20,075 nucleotides of DNA from contig NZ_AXWQ01000020.1 in the NCBI RefSeq assembly GCF_000482745.1, forward strand, positions 1 to 20,075, given 5' to 3'. The notes beneath the pieces were generated by a model. That model was not told the origin of the DNA and made no database searches. It was given only the letters and a program-made list of their open reading frames with translations. This document shows, piece after piece, positions 1-7,941 of this stretch. The stretch is from Oleidesulfovibrio alaskensis DSM 16109. Lineage in GTDB: Bacteria; Desulfobacterota; Desulfovibrionia; Desulfovibrionales; Desulfovibrionaceae. Each line of letters begins with the position of its first letter. Position 1 is the stretch's first letter. Both the position numbers and the translations under genes were made by a program.

Positions 1-1024
1 CGCCGGTTGCAGAAGCGGTGTCTCTGAGGCTTGGGAAAAGGCTGTTAGGCGAAGTGGATGACTTGAGTTCACCAGTAAGGTTCCGTATGGCATCACCGGC
101 CCAGTCGCCTGCCGCTTTACCCGCCGCACCATTCTGCGCGGCCGAGAAGTAGTGTCTGTAGCAAGGCAGAATGATATGCGTATCCGTCAGGCAGTACTTG
201 CCGCAGGAGCCTTCCTGTGCGGCGGCCTCTGCGTCCCATTCCGCCTCTGTGGCCAGGTAGCCCCCGCAGCTGCGCACCCATGCTTCCAGCTGGGGGTAGG
301 TGCCCAGTGTAAATTTTTGTTTAACATTGACCGCCACTGTGCCGGGCAGCGGTGTGCCGGTGGTGGAAAAAAGCAATGCGCCCACAGGCATACCCGCAAC
401 AGCGCCCCACGCAAGACCTCCATCTGTCTGCTTGATGATTGTCTGCCCCGGATCGCCACCAGGCGGCAGCGTTGCATGCGGATCGTTTTGGTCCCCGATG
501 TGGTCATCAAGAGCTTTAAAAACGTTACCGTGGGCGTTGGGACTGACGTTGTGTGCCGCAACTGCCTCATCCACGGCCTGTTGCGTGGCAAGAACTTTAG
601 ACGGATCAATGGTCAGCGCAAGGGTAGCGGCGTTACCAAAAACCACAGGGGCATAAATGGTATGCTCCAGCTTGGTGGGGTCGTCCGGCGAGGGTTTCCA
701 CATGACAGGATGTGCACCAATGGCCAGCAGCACATCATCCGCATAGATAGCAACTTCACGAATATACCAGCCACCTGTTGTCATGGGGATGTGGGCGCGG
801 AATTCCACGGCCTGCCCGCTTTCCGTCTGCCCGTCTTCTCGCAGGGTGATGGCATCCAGCGCGCCGCGCCAAACTTCATTGACGAGCGCCGTGGATGCGT
901 TGGTGTGTTCCGGGGGCTGGCCCGAGCCGTCGCCTACGGCCATATGGGTAGCCTGCAGCTTCGCGCCTGACGTTTCTGCCGCACTCAGGGCCAACAAGCC
1001 CGCTTTAGTAATGATAAGGCTCAC
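1..1024 (-). CDS. Tail fibre protein, N-terminal part (cut by window edge)
   Basis: The gene starts with GTG at 1024 and stays open for 341 codons to the window edge, so its 3' end is missing. The start is well supported: TAAGGAG lies 6 nt upstream and contains the stop codon of the preceding gene. Residues 1-145 (VSLIITKAGLLALSAAETSG...) resemble the phage tail-collar fibre N-terminal domain (DUF3751 type), which attaches the fibre to the baseplate. The motif VGDGSGQ at 30-36 and the segment GGWYIREVAIYADD at 84-97 are typical of that domain. Around 174-184 is an HIGDQNDPHAT element of the H-x-D-x-x-PH kind found in fibre repeats. It follows the gp48-like gene, the usual place for Mu gpS. 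Residues 210-340 probably start the shaft and tip that bind the host. Family assignment is confident; receptor specificity cannot be read. Confidence 0.85.
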   Translation of the reverse strand, partial: MSLIITKAGLLALSAAETSGAKLQATHMAVGDGSGQPPEHTNASTALVNEVWRGALDAITLREDGQTESGQAVEFRAHIPMTTGGWYIREVAIYADDVLLAIGAHPVMWKPSPDDPTKLEHTIYAPVVFGNAATLALTIDPSKVLATQQAVDEAVAAHNVSPNAHGNVFKALDDHIGDQNDPHATLPPGGDPGQTIIKQTDGGLAWGAVAGMPVGALLFSTTGTPLPGTVAVNVKQKFTLGTYPQLEAWVRSCGGYLATEAEWDAEAAAQEGSCGKYCLTDTHIILPCYRHYFSAAQNGAAGKAAGDWAGDAIRNLTGELKSSTSPNSLFPSLRDTASATG

Positions 1025-1034
1025 GGTGCTCTCC

Positions 1035-1682
1035 TTATAATCTGATTCTGCTGACAATATGCATGTGCCCGGCTATCCGGACGGCCCCGGCGACCTTGGT
1101 AGAGTCCGGGCGCTCGTATTCCAGCCGCACCACGGAGGACAACACGAGCGCCATGGCGCTGTGCGTCGCGGCATTGGCGGCTCTGTGGCGGGTGTTCAGC
1201 CCCGCCAGTTTGGAGCGGGCCGGTTTGGTTTCCTGCGCTGCCCATGTGATGAGCGCGTAATCCTGCATGTCCAGCCCGCTGCCGACCGGCACAACGGGCA
1301 TGAACTCGGCCCAGCGCTCCGGGTCGTCATCACGCATGTTACGGATGGAGCATCCCGGATAGCCGTAGTGTTCCAGTATGCGGGACATGCCGCGCACCTT
1401 GCCCGCCTGCCGATGCCACGCGTAGGCTGTAACGGCTCTGTTGCGGAACTGCGCGGCCGTTTCCAGCGGGTGGCGCTCAATGCCGCGTCCGGACGCCAGA
1501 TCATCAACGCCATCAGCTTCACAGGTGGCGGGGTTGAGCTGATCCCGAAGCCAGAGGATGTCCTCGCGCACGTCGTCAAAGACACGGGCTATCCCCTCGA
1601 CCAGCGCCGCCAGCGGTCCGGGGCGAAAGATGAGCGGCCAGCGCAGCACATCTCGGAAGTATGGCCAGAAAACGCGGGCCAT
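1035..1682 (-). CDS. Baseplate protein, Mu gp48-like / tail protein I-like
   Basis: This encodes a 215-residue protein starting MARVFWPYFRDVLRWPLIF. The frame is open further upstream, but ATG 1682 is preferred: it overlaps the stop of the gp47-like gene (TAATG) and has GGAGGA about 9 nt upstream. Location between gp47 and the tail fibre, and length, match Mu gp48 and P2 gpI-type proteins, which sit at the baseplate edge and link wedges to tail fibres. The N-terminal half has acidic/aromatic helices (VREDILWLRDQL) and the C-terminal half is beta-rich. No catalytic motif is visible. Assignment rests mostly on gene order and general sequence character. Confidence 0.7.
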   Translation of the reverse strand: MARVFWPYFRDVLRWPLIFRPGPLAALVEGIARVFDDVREDILWLRDQLNPATCEADGVDDLASGRGIERHPLETAAQFRNRAVTAYAWHRQAGKVRGMSRILEHYGYPGCSIRNMRDDDPERWAEFMPVVPVGSGLDMQDYALITWAAQETKPARSKLAGLNTRHRAANAATHSAMALVLSSVVRLEYERPDSTKVAGAVRIAGHMHIVSRIRL

Positions 1683-2845
1683 TATGCAGCTTCCTCCATA
1701 TGGCTGAGCGTCAATGATTGCAGAATGGCCAAACCGTCGTCGGGCACGACCACATCCGCTGCGGGGCCGGTCCATTCCACACGTTTGACACCGGGTACCG
1801 CCATGACCGCGGCTGTAAGGCGGTCCAATGTCAGATCTTCTCCAATCTGCAGGGGAGATATGCCCGCGACGGTAGTCGGGTCCGTGAACAGCGCACGAAT
1901 GCGCTTTTCCGCTGCTCCCAGCGCGGTTTCAACTACCGTGCCCGGTAACAGGAACAGAGTTCCGGTAATCGCCGCCGCAATGGCCTGCGGGGCTTTGACA
2001 AGCAGGTCGTCATTTACGAAAACCTCGGCATCGATGGCGGCCCGCACCTTATCCAGCAGGTCGGTGGTAGGAATGCCAGCCGCGCCTTTGATGATCGCGT
2101 CCACGGTGCCTTGACCACGGGGATGTTGATCCAGCACGGTACAGGCCACCACGCCGGTTACTCCCAGCGCGGCCCGCTTGTAGACGTGATATGAGGAACC
2201 GTTGTTGCCCTGCCATGCCAAGGGGTAACGGGCCTGTACCAGCCTGTCCGGTTCGGTATCCGCGCCTTCGGTATCCAGCCAATCGGCCCGGACTTCCACG
2301 GCGGTAATGCCCTTGACCGGAGTAATGAGCTCCAGCGCCTGTCCCGCGGTCAGGTTGGCGGCGGCTCCGTACTCCTCGGCGACAACAGCCACGGCCACTT
2401 CGGTCTGGCCCTCAGCTATAACCGTGTCGGCAATAGAGATGTAACGGTATGTTGCGCCGGTGCCATCCGGCATGGTGCGTACAATGCGGCCTGCGGGAAT
2501 AAGCGTGTTGCCCTGCGCGGTCTGGCGGATAAACCGTAATTTGCCCGTGGCCTTGGTGGCCTGCTTGCGCGGTTGCTCGACCTGATCTGCGTGCAGGTCC
2601 AGCCATTCACCGCTGGCCTGCTTGGGGATGCCCTCCACAAGAATGGCGGCAAGAAACTGGTACAGCTGATACAGCCCCCATGCGAAAATCTCGATCAGGC
2701 CGCGCACCACGCCCTTGTTCAGGTTCAGGCGCAACGGCAGCCATCCCTTGGCCTGATACTCGTCCTGCACTTCTTCGATACGGGCAAAGAGCATCTGGCG
2801 GCATTCATCAAGCGTTTTAGAGAGTCGAGGCGTCTGGGCGGACAT
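1682..2845 (-). CDS. Baseplate J-like wedge protein (Mu gp47-like)
   Basis: This encodes 387 residues from ATG 2845 (MSAQTPRLSKTLDECRQMLF). A TTG two codons upstream is less likely; AGGT sits about 8 nt before the ATG. It fits the baseplate J family (Mu gp47, P2 gpJ, T4 gp6-like) in length and in the middle segment containing GNTLIPAGRIVRT and RYISIADTVIAEG, a typical baseplate J pattern. The protein dimerises in the baseplate ring, bridging the wedges around the hub. It overlaps the gp46-like gene by 29 nt and its stop overlaps the next start, so translation is probably coupled on both sides. Confidence 0.85.
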   Translation of the reverse strand: MSAQTPRLSKTLDECRQMLFARIEEVQDEYQAKGWLPLRLNLNKGVVRGLIEIFAWGLYQLYQFLAAILVEGIPKQASGEWLDLHADQVEQPRKQATKATGKLRFIRQTAQGNTLIPAGRIVRTMPDGTGATYRYISIADTVIAEGQTEVAVAVVAEEYGAAANLTAGQALELITPVKGITAVEVRADWLDTEGADTEPDRLVQARYPLAWQGNNGSSYHVYKRAALGVTGVVACTVLDQHPRGQGTVDAIIKGAAGIPTTDLLDKVRAAIDAEVFVNDDLLVKAPQAIAAAITGTLFLLPGTVVETALGAAEKRIRALFTDPTTVAGISPLQIGEDLTLDRLTAAVMAVPGVKRVEWTGPAADVVVPDDGLAILQSLTLSHMEEAA

Positions 2846-3269
2846 CGGCAAGTACCTGCTTCAGTTTTACGGCTCCGTCTTCGGCACTGGCCCGGAACAC
2901 AAGGTTGTATGGGTGATCATCACCAATCCACTGCCATGCAGCCTCGGCGGTAATGCCGGTTTTGTCCCATGCGGAGATGGAGCACCGTTCCGTACCCGGC
3001 TGCACTCGCGGGTCTTTACGCACAATCCGTTTGACTTCTGCGATAAATCCCAGTCTATTGGCCGGGGTGTTTTCTTCCTTGAACCAGTCCGGGATACGGC
3101 TCCCGAACTCGGTGTCATAGAAGAGCGTGCCCACGTAGGTATAGATAGCCAACCAGATATCCTGCACGCCGGTGTCAGCCCCATCAGTGAGGATAAGTTC
3201 ACCGTTGGCCGCCACGAGGGCTTGCAGGTCAGTGTCGAGGGCTATGTCTTGGCCGAAGATTGTATCCAT
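2817..3269 (-). CDS. Baseplate wedge protein, gpW/gp25-like (Mu gp46-like)
   Basis: This encodes 150 residues starting MDTIFGQDIALDTDLQALVA. The fold signature of the gpW/gp25 family is clear: a QDI-x-L segment (VQDIWLAIYTYVGTLFYDTEFGS, residues 35-57), in which conserved residues around LFYDTEFGS are typical. Homologues form the inner baseplate wedge and seed sheath assembly. No convincing Shine-Dalgarno precedes the ATG, because the region immediately upstream is occupied by an oppositely oriented AT-rich gene. No later in-frame ATG would preserve the domain, so the start is kept. Translation efficiency of this gene is an open point. Confidence 0.85.
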   Translation of the reverse strand: MDTIFGQDIALDTDLQALVAANGELILTDGADTGVQDIWLAIYTYVGTLFYDTEFGSRIPDWFKEENTPANRLGFIAEVKRIVRKDPRVQPGTERCSISAWDKTGITAEAAWQWIGDDHPYNLVFRASAEDGAVKLKQVLADVRPDASTL

Positions 3270-3285
3270 ATTGCCGAGCTACGTT

Positions 3286-3678
3286 ATGAAATTTGATAAC
3301 AGGTTGATACGTGATATACTGCGTGTCTTATCTAGGTATTGTGGCGAGTTTGTTCTCTCAGATATTTATAGAAAGCCCTACGATAAACGCTATCCGTTCA
3401 AACAAACTGGCGACTGCTGGAAAGATAGAATGAACTTGCTTCGCCCCTACTTGTTGATGCAACACCTAAATTACATGGCAGAAATTGGACTCATTGAGTT
3501 AGAACGCAACCCTAGTATTCTTACTTGCCTACCAAAGGCTAAAATCACCAAAGACGGACTAGCTCATATCAAATCTAATATTCAGCTATTCTTCAATAAC
3601 GCTTGGATTAATGCCATAATTGTTGGCATAATAGGCTCAGTAATTTCGGGGCTTATCCTTTGGAAAATAACTAAATAG
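3286..3678 (+). CDS. AT-rich moron: winged-helix-like protein with C-terminal membrane helix
   Basis: This is the only credible plus-strand gene. It starts at ATG 3286 (MKFDNRLIRDILRVLSRYCG), has 130 residues and ends 8 bp inside the end of the gp45-like gene. Base use differs sharply from the neighbours: a hand count gives 43 G+C in 120 bases at 3541-3660 (36%). Residues 1-95 look like a winged helix: amphipathic helices, then HLNYMAEIGLIELERN and a wing ending ITKDGLAHIKS. Residues 106-126 are a hydrophobic membrane segment (AWINAIIVGIIGSVISGLIL) followed by WKITK, so the bulk is probably cytoplasmic. Opposite orientation, composition and position between structural genes are moron hallmarks. 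Function is unknown; superinfection exclusion or defence is plausible, not shown. A weak GAG is the only SD-like element. Confidence 0.75.
   Translation: MKFDNRLIRDILRVLSRYCGEFVLSDIYRKPYDKRYPFKQTGDCWKDRMNLLRPYLLMQHLNYMAEIGLIELERNPSILTCLPKAKITKDGLAHIKSNIQLFFNNAWINAIIVGIIGSVISGLILWKITK
3293..3320 (+). promoter_or_regulatory. Sigma-70-like promoter match inside the moron 5' end
   Basis: TTGATA (3293-3298) and TATACT (3315-3320) are separated by 16 bp, each one mismatch from consensus. It is the best plus-strand promoter match near the moron. The difficulty is that it lies downstream of ATG 3286, so a transcript from it would lack the first dozen codons. Either another promoter lies upstream inside the gp46-like gene, the true start is internal, or this is a chance match in AT-rich DNA. 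Confidence 0.25.
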
Positions 3679-4396
3679 CCCCTCCACTCCTCGATCCCGC
3701 ATAACTCTCCCCCGCAGTATTCAGGTTGCCGCCAATATCCGCATTGTCGGCAACTGACAGCGAGGAACATTGCACATGCCCCAGCACGGTAATGCTGCCT
3801 TCTTGCTGGGTGTGTGCCTTGACCGTTGTTGTTCCTACCTCCCCATCAGCGCCGGTTGCCTGCACGTTTCCTTCCTGAATGATGAGCGGGGCCTTGATGG
3901 TCCACACCCCGTCGATTGTCTCCGTCTTGTTGCCGCCCACTGTGGCCACCCGGTTGGCAGGGGTGACCTCGATAAGGTTCTTGCCTGCATCAATCTTGAT
4001 GTAGGTGCTCGGGTCCAGCTGGATCACGAGCGCGCCAACCTCGCAGGCCGGGGCGACATTGCCTTCCCAACGGAAGTTGCTGATACGCGGGTAGTTGGGA
4101 TCTCCATCGTAATAGCTGAGGTCACACAGAGTACCGACCATGGGCGGGCAGACAACACCGCGTTCCGGGCCGCCCCACAGGATGGGGATTTCCACCTTGG
4201 GCACCACCGGCTCTTTCGGGTCCGGGGTGTCATCGTTACGCAGGGGCTGCACGTCCGCCCAGTAGCGGCCGTCACTGGCATAGCTCTGCACCACCTTGGC
4301 CTTGCGGGTAACACGGTAGTAGCTGCGCAGATTGGGCATGGACAATTCCACCACACGCTTGAAAAGCCGGAGCAGATCGGTATCAGAACCGTTCAT
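3671..4396 (-). CDS. Baseplate spike / assembly protein (Mu gp45-like, gpV family)
   Basis: This encodes 241 residues from ATG 4396 (MNGSDTDLLRLFKRVVELSM), with GGAGG 5 nt upstream, overlapping the hub gene end by 14 nt. The N-terminal helix is followed by an OB-fold-like beta region (VVQSYASDGRYWADVQPLRN, then EIPILWGGPERGVVCPPMVG). The C-terminal half is beta/Gly-rich with repeated short strands (TETIDGVWTIKAPLIIQEGN...), as in trimeric beta-helix spikes. Mu gp45 and P2 gpV form the membrane-piercing tip under the hub. The end SYAGSRSGGAI lacks an HxH iron-binding tip motif that I could recognise. Confidence 0.85.
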   Translation of the reverse strand: MNGSDTDLLRLFKRVVELSMPNLRSYYRVTRKAKVVQSYASDGRYWADVQPLRNDDTPDPKEPVVPKVEIPILWGGPERGVVCPPMVGTLCDLSYYDGDPNYPRISNFRWEGNVAPACEVGALVIQLDPSTYIKIDAGKNLIEVTPANRVATVGGNKTETIDGVWTIKAPLIIQEGNVQATGADGEVGTTTVKAHTQQEGSITVLGHVQCSSLSVADNADIGGNLNTAGESYAGSRSGGAI

Positions 4397-5216
4397 ATTC
4401 CCCTCCGTACCAGAGCCATGTCCTGGCTTTGGTCTGCTCTATGTGGTGTTCCACGTGTACGGCCCTGTATTCGGCATCAATGCCGCGACGGACATCCTGC
4501 AACTTGAAAAGGCGACCATCCCGCATACCTGGTAACAGAAAAGTTTCCACGCTTCCCCGCGCTTTGGGTGACTGAGCAGGGTTGTGCGCAATCAACCCCG
4601 CTCCGGTGGCGATAACAGGCACCGCCTCCGGCTCATCATTGTGCGGGCCGTATTGAATTGCTCCGGCATCATCCAGCCAGAGGGCGTGGTGGCTCATATC
4701 CTGCCCGTGGGCCATGGCGCAGCTGTGGGCCAGTTGTTCCATGGCCTGCCACACCGGCACATCGCGGAGTGTGAGCCGGGGCAGATTCACGGCGGGCACG
4801 TCCACAGTGCCGACAGTGCAGCCGGTCTTGGCCAGAATAAGCCGGGCAAGTACATCGGCCGTTTCATCCATGTAGGCTTCCGTTACACGGGTACGCATGA
4901 AAGGCGCGAACTCCGGGCCAAGCACCTGCACAGTAAGCTGGTCGCGGTTACGGCCAAACCCCGGCCGCCATCCATCCACAAGACCGGTCCATTCCCGCGC
5001 GGGCTGGCGCCGGTAACCGAAGCGGACAGACACGTGCTGACCAGGTTTCACGCGCTGCATCAATACGCCTTCAGGATCAGGCACATCAATCTCGCCGTAA
5101 CTGGTAACGGTATGGCGGTCGAAGGAAACAACACACCGGGGGCAACGGGCCACCACCATACCGTCAATGACGACACGGACATTGATTCCGGCTATAGTGT
5201 TTTGTTGCAGGCTCAT
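4383..5216 (-). CDS. Baseplate hub protein (Mu gp44 / gpD-like)
   Basis: This encodes 277 residues from ATG 5216, which overlaps the previous stop (TGATG) with a G-rich SD (GGGGGG) upstream. The N-terminal domain is beta-rich (NVRVVIDGMVVARCPRCVVS) and contains VKPGQHVSVRFGYRRQP and WTGLVDGWRP, like the first beta-domain of hub proteins of the gpP/gp44/gpD group. The middle (ETADVLARLILAKTGCTV ... DVPVWQAMEQLAHSCA) matches the helical segment of hubs, where a lysozyme-like or plug domain follows. Homologues form the trimeric hub on which gp45 and the tube are assembled. The family is assigned by pattern and position. Confidence 0.8.
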   Translation of the reverse strand: MSLQQNTIAGINVRVVIDGMVVARCPRCVVSFDRHTVTSYGEIDVPDPEGVLMQRVKPGQHVSVRFGYRRQPAREWTGLVDGWRPGFGRNRDQLTVQVLGPEFAPFMRTRVTEAYMDETADVLARLILAKTGCTVGTVDVPAVNLPRLTLRDVPVWQAMEQLAHSCAMAHGQDMSHHALWLDDAGAIQYGPHNDEPEAVPVIATGAGLIAHNPAQSPKARGSVETFLLPGMRDGRLFKLQDVRRGIDAEYRAVHVEHHIEQTKARTWLWYGGEYERF

Positions 5217-5731
5217 CAGCGGCCCCCCAGTATACTGGGAGAAAGCCCCGGTTCTGTGGTCGTGGAACTGGTGGGCGCTGCACCGGCTACGCCGGTCGCC
5301 CGCTGCTCGGAAATCTGAATAGGCGGACGATGCTCCATGAAGCGCAACGTCGCCTCAACAGTGTCGTCATTGTTGCCTTCGCTGGAATCAAGCGAATCAA
5401 AGACCACCTGATCCACATCCCGCGCGGCAAGATGCGGATTGGCCACCCGCAGCACTCGGGGGTTGGCGGCATTGTCATGGCCCTTGAACAGGCGGTTCAG
5501 TTCGGCCAGCTTGTCAAAGCAATCACTGTCATCGTCTGTGAGCAGAAGCAGCGATATTGAAACCTCGCTATCTTCCCAGCCCATGGGGGTTTTGGTCTTG
5601 CCGGAAAGGCCATCCTGCAGGGCTTCGTCGTACCGGACTCTGCCGCCAACACTCAGGCGTTGCAGGACACCCGGCACGAGGGTATCGCCGAGGCGGATCT
5701 CGCCGTGCTCGAAGGTCAGCAGGCCATCCAT
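5216..5731 (-). CDS. Small tail/baseplate protein between tape measure and hub
   Basis: This encodes 171 residues (MDGLLTFEHGEIRLGDTLVP), starting at ATG 5731 with AAGGAGG 6 nt upstream. It sits where Mu has gpN (DNA circularisation/tail protein), but it is much shorter than Mu gpN and I do not recognise the family. The N-terminal two-thirds is a mixed beta domain with an acidic stretch (LLLTDDDSDCFDKL). The last 30 residues are Ser/Thr/Pro-rich and probably flexible. By context it probably joins the tail tube or tape measure to the hub. Its stop overlaps the start of the hub gene, so the two are translationally coupled. Confidence 0.65.
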   Translation of the reverse strand: MDGLLTFEHGEIRLGDTLVPGVLQRLSVGGRVRYDEALQDGLSGKTKTPMGWEDSEVSISLLLLTDDDSDCFDKLAELNRLFKGHDNAANPRVLRVANPHLAARDVDQVVFDSLDSSEGNNDDTVEATLRFMEHRPPIQISEQRATGVAGAAPTSSTTTEPGLSPSILGGR

Positions 5732-5732
5732 G

Positions 5733-7940
5733 CTATGCCTCCTTCACCTGGCTGAGTCCGGACGCGGAACCGTCGAATTCCGCCACGAGACGTTGCAGCG
5801 CCGCCACGAAGCCTTCCCCGTCCTTCACACCGGGCAGGGTTACGGACAGATGCTGGATTACGACACGGCCGCTCTCACGGCTGGCCTGCTCACGCCTCTG
5901 ACCGGCTTGCGCTCCCTTGGCGTTGGCAGCTGCGGTATTAGGGGCCTGCCCGGTGACAATAGCCACGCCGGAAAGCGCATCTACCGCCGTGGCCCGCAAC
6001 CGCGGTGCGGCACCGGTGATGCCTTCACCCAGCGTATCCATGACCTTCTGGCCAGAGAGTGTGAGCTGAGACAGCGGGCCTTCCCTGGCATCTGAAAACG
6101 GCAACAGATTACGCACCCGGCCAAGGATGGAGGAGACAGCTTCAAACGGAGCCCTGGCCATGGAGGTAATGCCGTCCACAAAGGTGCCGATGAGCCTGCG
6201 GCCCGACTCGTATAGAGAAATATCCCCTTTGAAGTAGCTGATCATGGTGCCTATGGCGCTGGTGACCATTTTGATGGGGGTAACGGCTACACGCACAGCC
6301 GCAGCCAGCAAGCGAAAGGCCCCGCCTACCACCACGCCCACAAAATTACCCAAAACACGCCACCAGTTGATAGTGTCTGCAGAGCCGAACACGTCATCAT
6401 CGGATCCGAACACGGCAGAATATGCTTCCTTGATGACTGTAAATGCCTCAGCAATCACCGCTCCGGCCTCGTGAAAGGAATCCCCGATCTTATTAAAAGA
6501 AGCGCCCAGATCTCCGCCCACCACTTCCACAAAATCCATAATGCCTGACCGCAGCCATTCAAAAATGGAGATGAGCGGCTTGAACACCCCCTTCAGTTTG
6601 TCCCAATACGCGATAACAAGCACGGCCCCGGCGATGAGCCCGGCCACGAGCAATCCGACCGGGTTGGCCAGCATGGCAATATTGAGTGCTCCCATGGCAG
6701 CGGTCGCAGCCCATGTTGCAGCGCTGAACAGAGTGACGGCCACTATGACGGCGGCCAAGCCACCAGCCACGGCCAGCACGGCTTTGCCGACGGGGTGTGA
6801 GGCGAGCACATTGAGCCAGCCGACAAGGGTAGTTACAGCTCGAACGGCAATTGTAAGCGCCGGGGTGAATACTGAACCAATGCTGATGGACAGCCCCTCC
6901 CAGCCGGAACCGAGAATGGTGATGGAGCCCTTGAGGTTGTCCAACTGCCTGCTTGCCATCTCAGCTGCGGCACCGGCACTGGAACGCAGGGAGTCCGCAT
7001 AGTTTCCAAGACTGGATACCCCCTTGCTCAGCAAGGCGGTAACGGAGCCGACTGCTTCTTCCCCAAAAATCTTTTTAAGGTACTCGGCCTTTTCGCCGGT
7101 ACCCATGTCTGCCAATGCGGTTTCAAGGTTCCCCATCACAGACAGGAAGGGAAGCATGTTGCCCTGTGCATCACGAGTGTTTATGCCCAGCTTCTGCAAT
7201 GCGGCGGCGGCTTCGCCGGTGGGAGCGGCAAGACGGGTAAACATGATTTTGGTTGCGGTGCCCGCCACGGCGGCGTTGATGTTGGCATCTGCCAGTTTGC
7301 CGGTTATGGCAGCTAGCAGCGCAAAATCTTCTCCAGAACTGGCGACAATGGCACCGGCGTTCTGAAGGGCCATACCCAGCCCTTCCACATTCGTGGCGCT
7401 TGTGGTGGACGCGGCGGCGATTATGTCCGCCACCTTTGCGGCCTTGGCCGCGTCCATCTGGAACGAGTTGAGCGCACCGGATGTGACCGTGGCCGCTGTG
7501 GCAAGATCGGTCTGTGCTGCTGCCGCCAGATCAAGCAGGCCGGGCATGGCTCCGACAATCTTGTTAGCAGTAAAGCCCTTCTTGGCCAGCTCCGTCTGCG
7601 CTTCCACAACCTGGGCCGCGGAGAAGGCTGTGCTGGCCCCCAGGTCAAGAGCTGACCGCTGCATCAGCTGCATATCGGAGGCGCTCGCCCGACTGATTGC
7701 CCCAAGGCCGGATATGGCCGCCTCAAACTCTGCCGCAACACCGATAGCAGGGGCAAAGGCCCCTAACACCACCCCGGCGGCTAACGCTAAAGGCAGCAGC
7801 TTCTTGGTCAGGTTGCCCATGGACTGAGACAGCGACGACCCTTCCGAGCGGGTGGCGCGGAATGAATCCCGAACCCGCTTGAGCGGGCCGGAGATGTTGT
7901 CCATCAGGCTGAATGTGGCGAAGACGTCGAAGACTTCCAT
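5733..7940 (-). CDS. Tail tape measure protein
   Basis: This is the longest gene here, 735 residues, starting at ATG 7940 one base after the chaperone stop (TAACATG). The protein sets tail length and is ejected with DNA. Residues 1-45 are a basic, polar start (FSLMDNISGPLKRVRDSF) as in TP901-type tape measures. Next come hydrophobic stretches at about 50-75, and a long central hydrophobic region (VGKAVLAVAGGLAAVIVAVT ... LLVAGLIAGAVLVIAYW) with another further on (FVGVVVGGAFRLLAAAV). Ala-rich helical repeats lie between. The order chaperone then tape measure is standard. At about 1.5 angstroms per helical residue the tail would be roughly 110 nm, an estimate only. Confidence 0.92.
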   Translation of the reverse strand: MEVFDVFATFSLMDNISGPLKRVRDSFRATRSEGSSLSQSMGNLTKKLLPLALAAGVVLGAFAPAIGVAAEFEAAISGLGAISRASASDMQLMQRSALDLGASTAFSAAQVVEAQTELAKKGFTANKIVGAMPGLLDLAAAAQTDLATAATVTSGALNSFQMDAAKAAKVADIIAAASTTSATNVEGLGMALQNAGAIVASSGEDFALLAAITGKLADANINAAVAGTATKIMFTRLAAPTGEAAAALQKLGINTRDAQGNMLPFLSVMGNLETALADMGTGEKAEYLKKIFGEEAVGSVTALLSKGVSSLGNYADSLRSSAGAAAEMASRQLDNLKGSITILGSGWEGLSISIGSVFTPALTIAVRAVTTLVGWLNVLASHPVGKAVLAVAGGLAAVIVAVTLFSAATWAATAAMGALNIAMLANPVGLLVAGLIAGAVLVIAYWDKLKGVFKPLISIFEWLRSGIMDFVEVVGGDLGASFNKIGDSFHEAGAVIAEAFTVIKEAYSAVFGSDDDVFGSADTINWWRVLGNFVGVVVGGAFRLLAAAVRVAVTPIKMVTSAIGTMISYFKGDISLYESGRRLIGTFVDGITSMARAPFEAVSSILGRVRNLLPFSDAREGPLSQLTLSGQKVMDTLGEGITGAAPRLRATAVDALSGVAIVTGQAPNTAAANAKGAQAGQRREQASRESGRVVIQHLSVTLPGVKDGEGFVAALQRLVAEFDGSASGLSQVKEA

Positions 7941-7941
7941 G

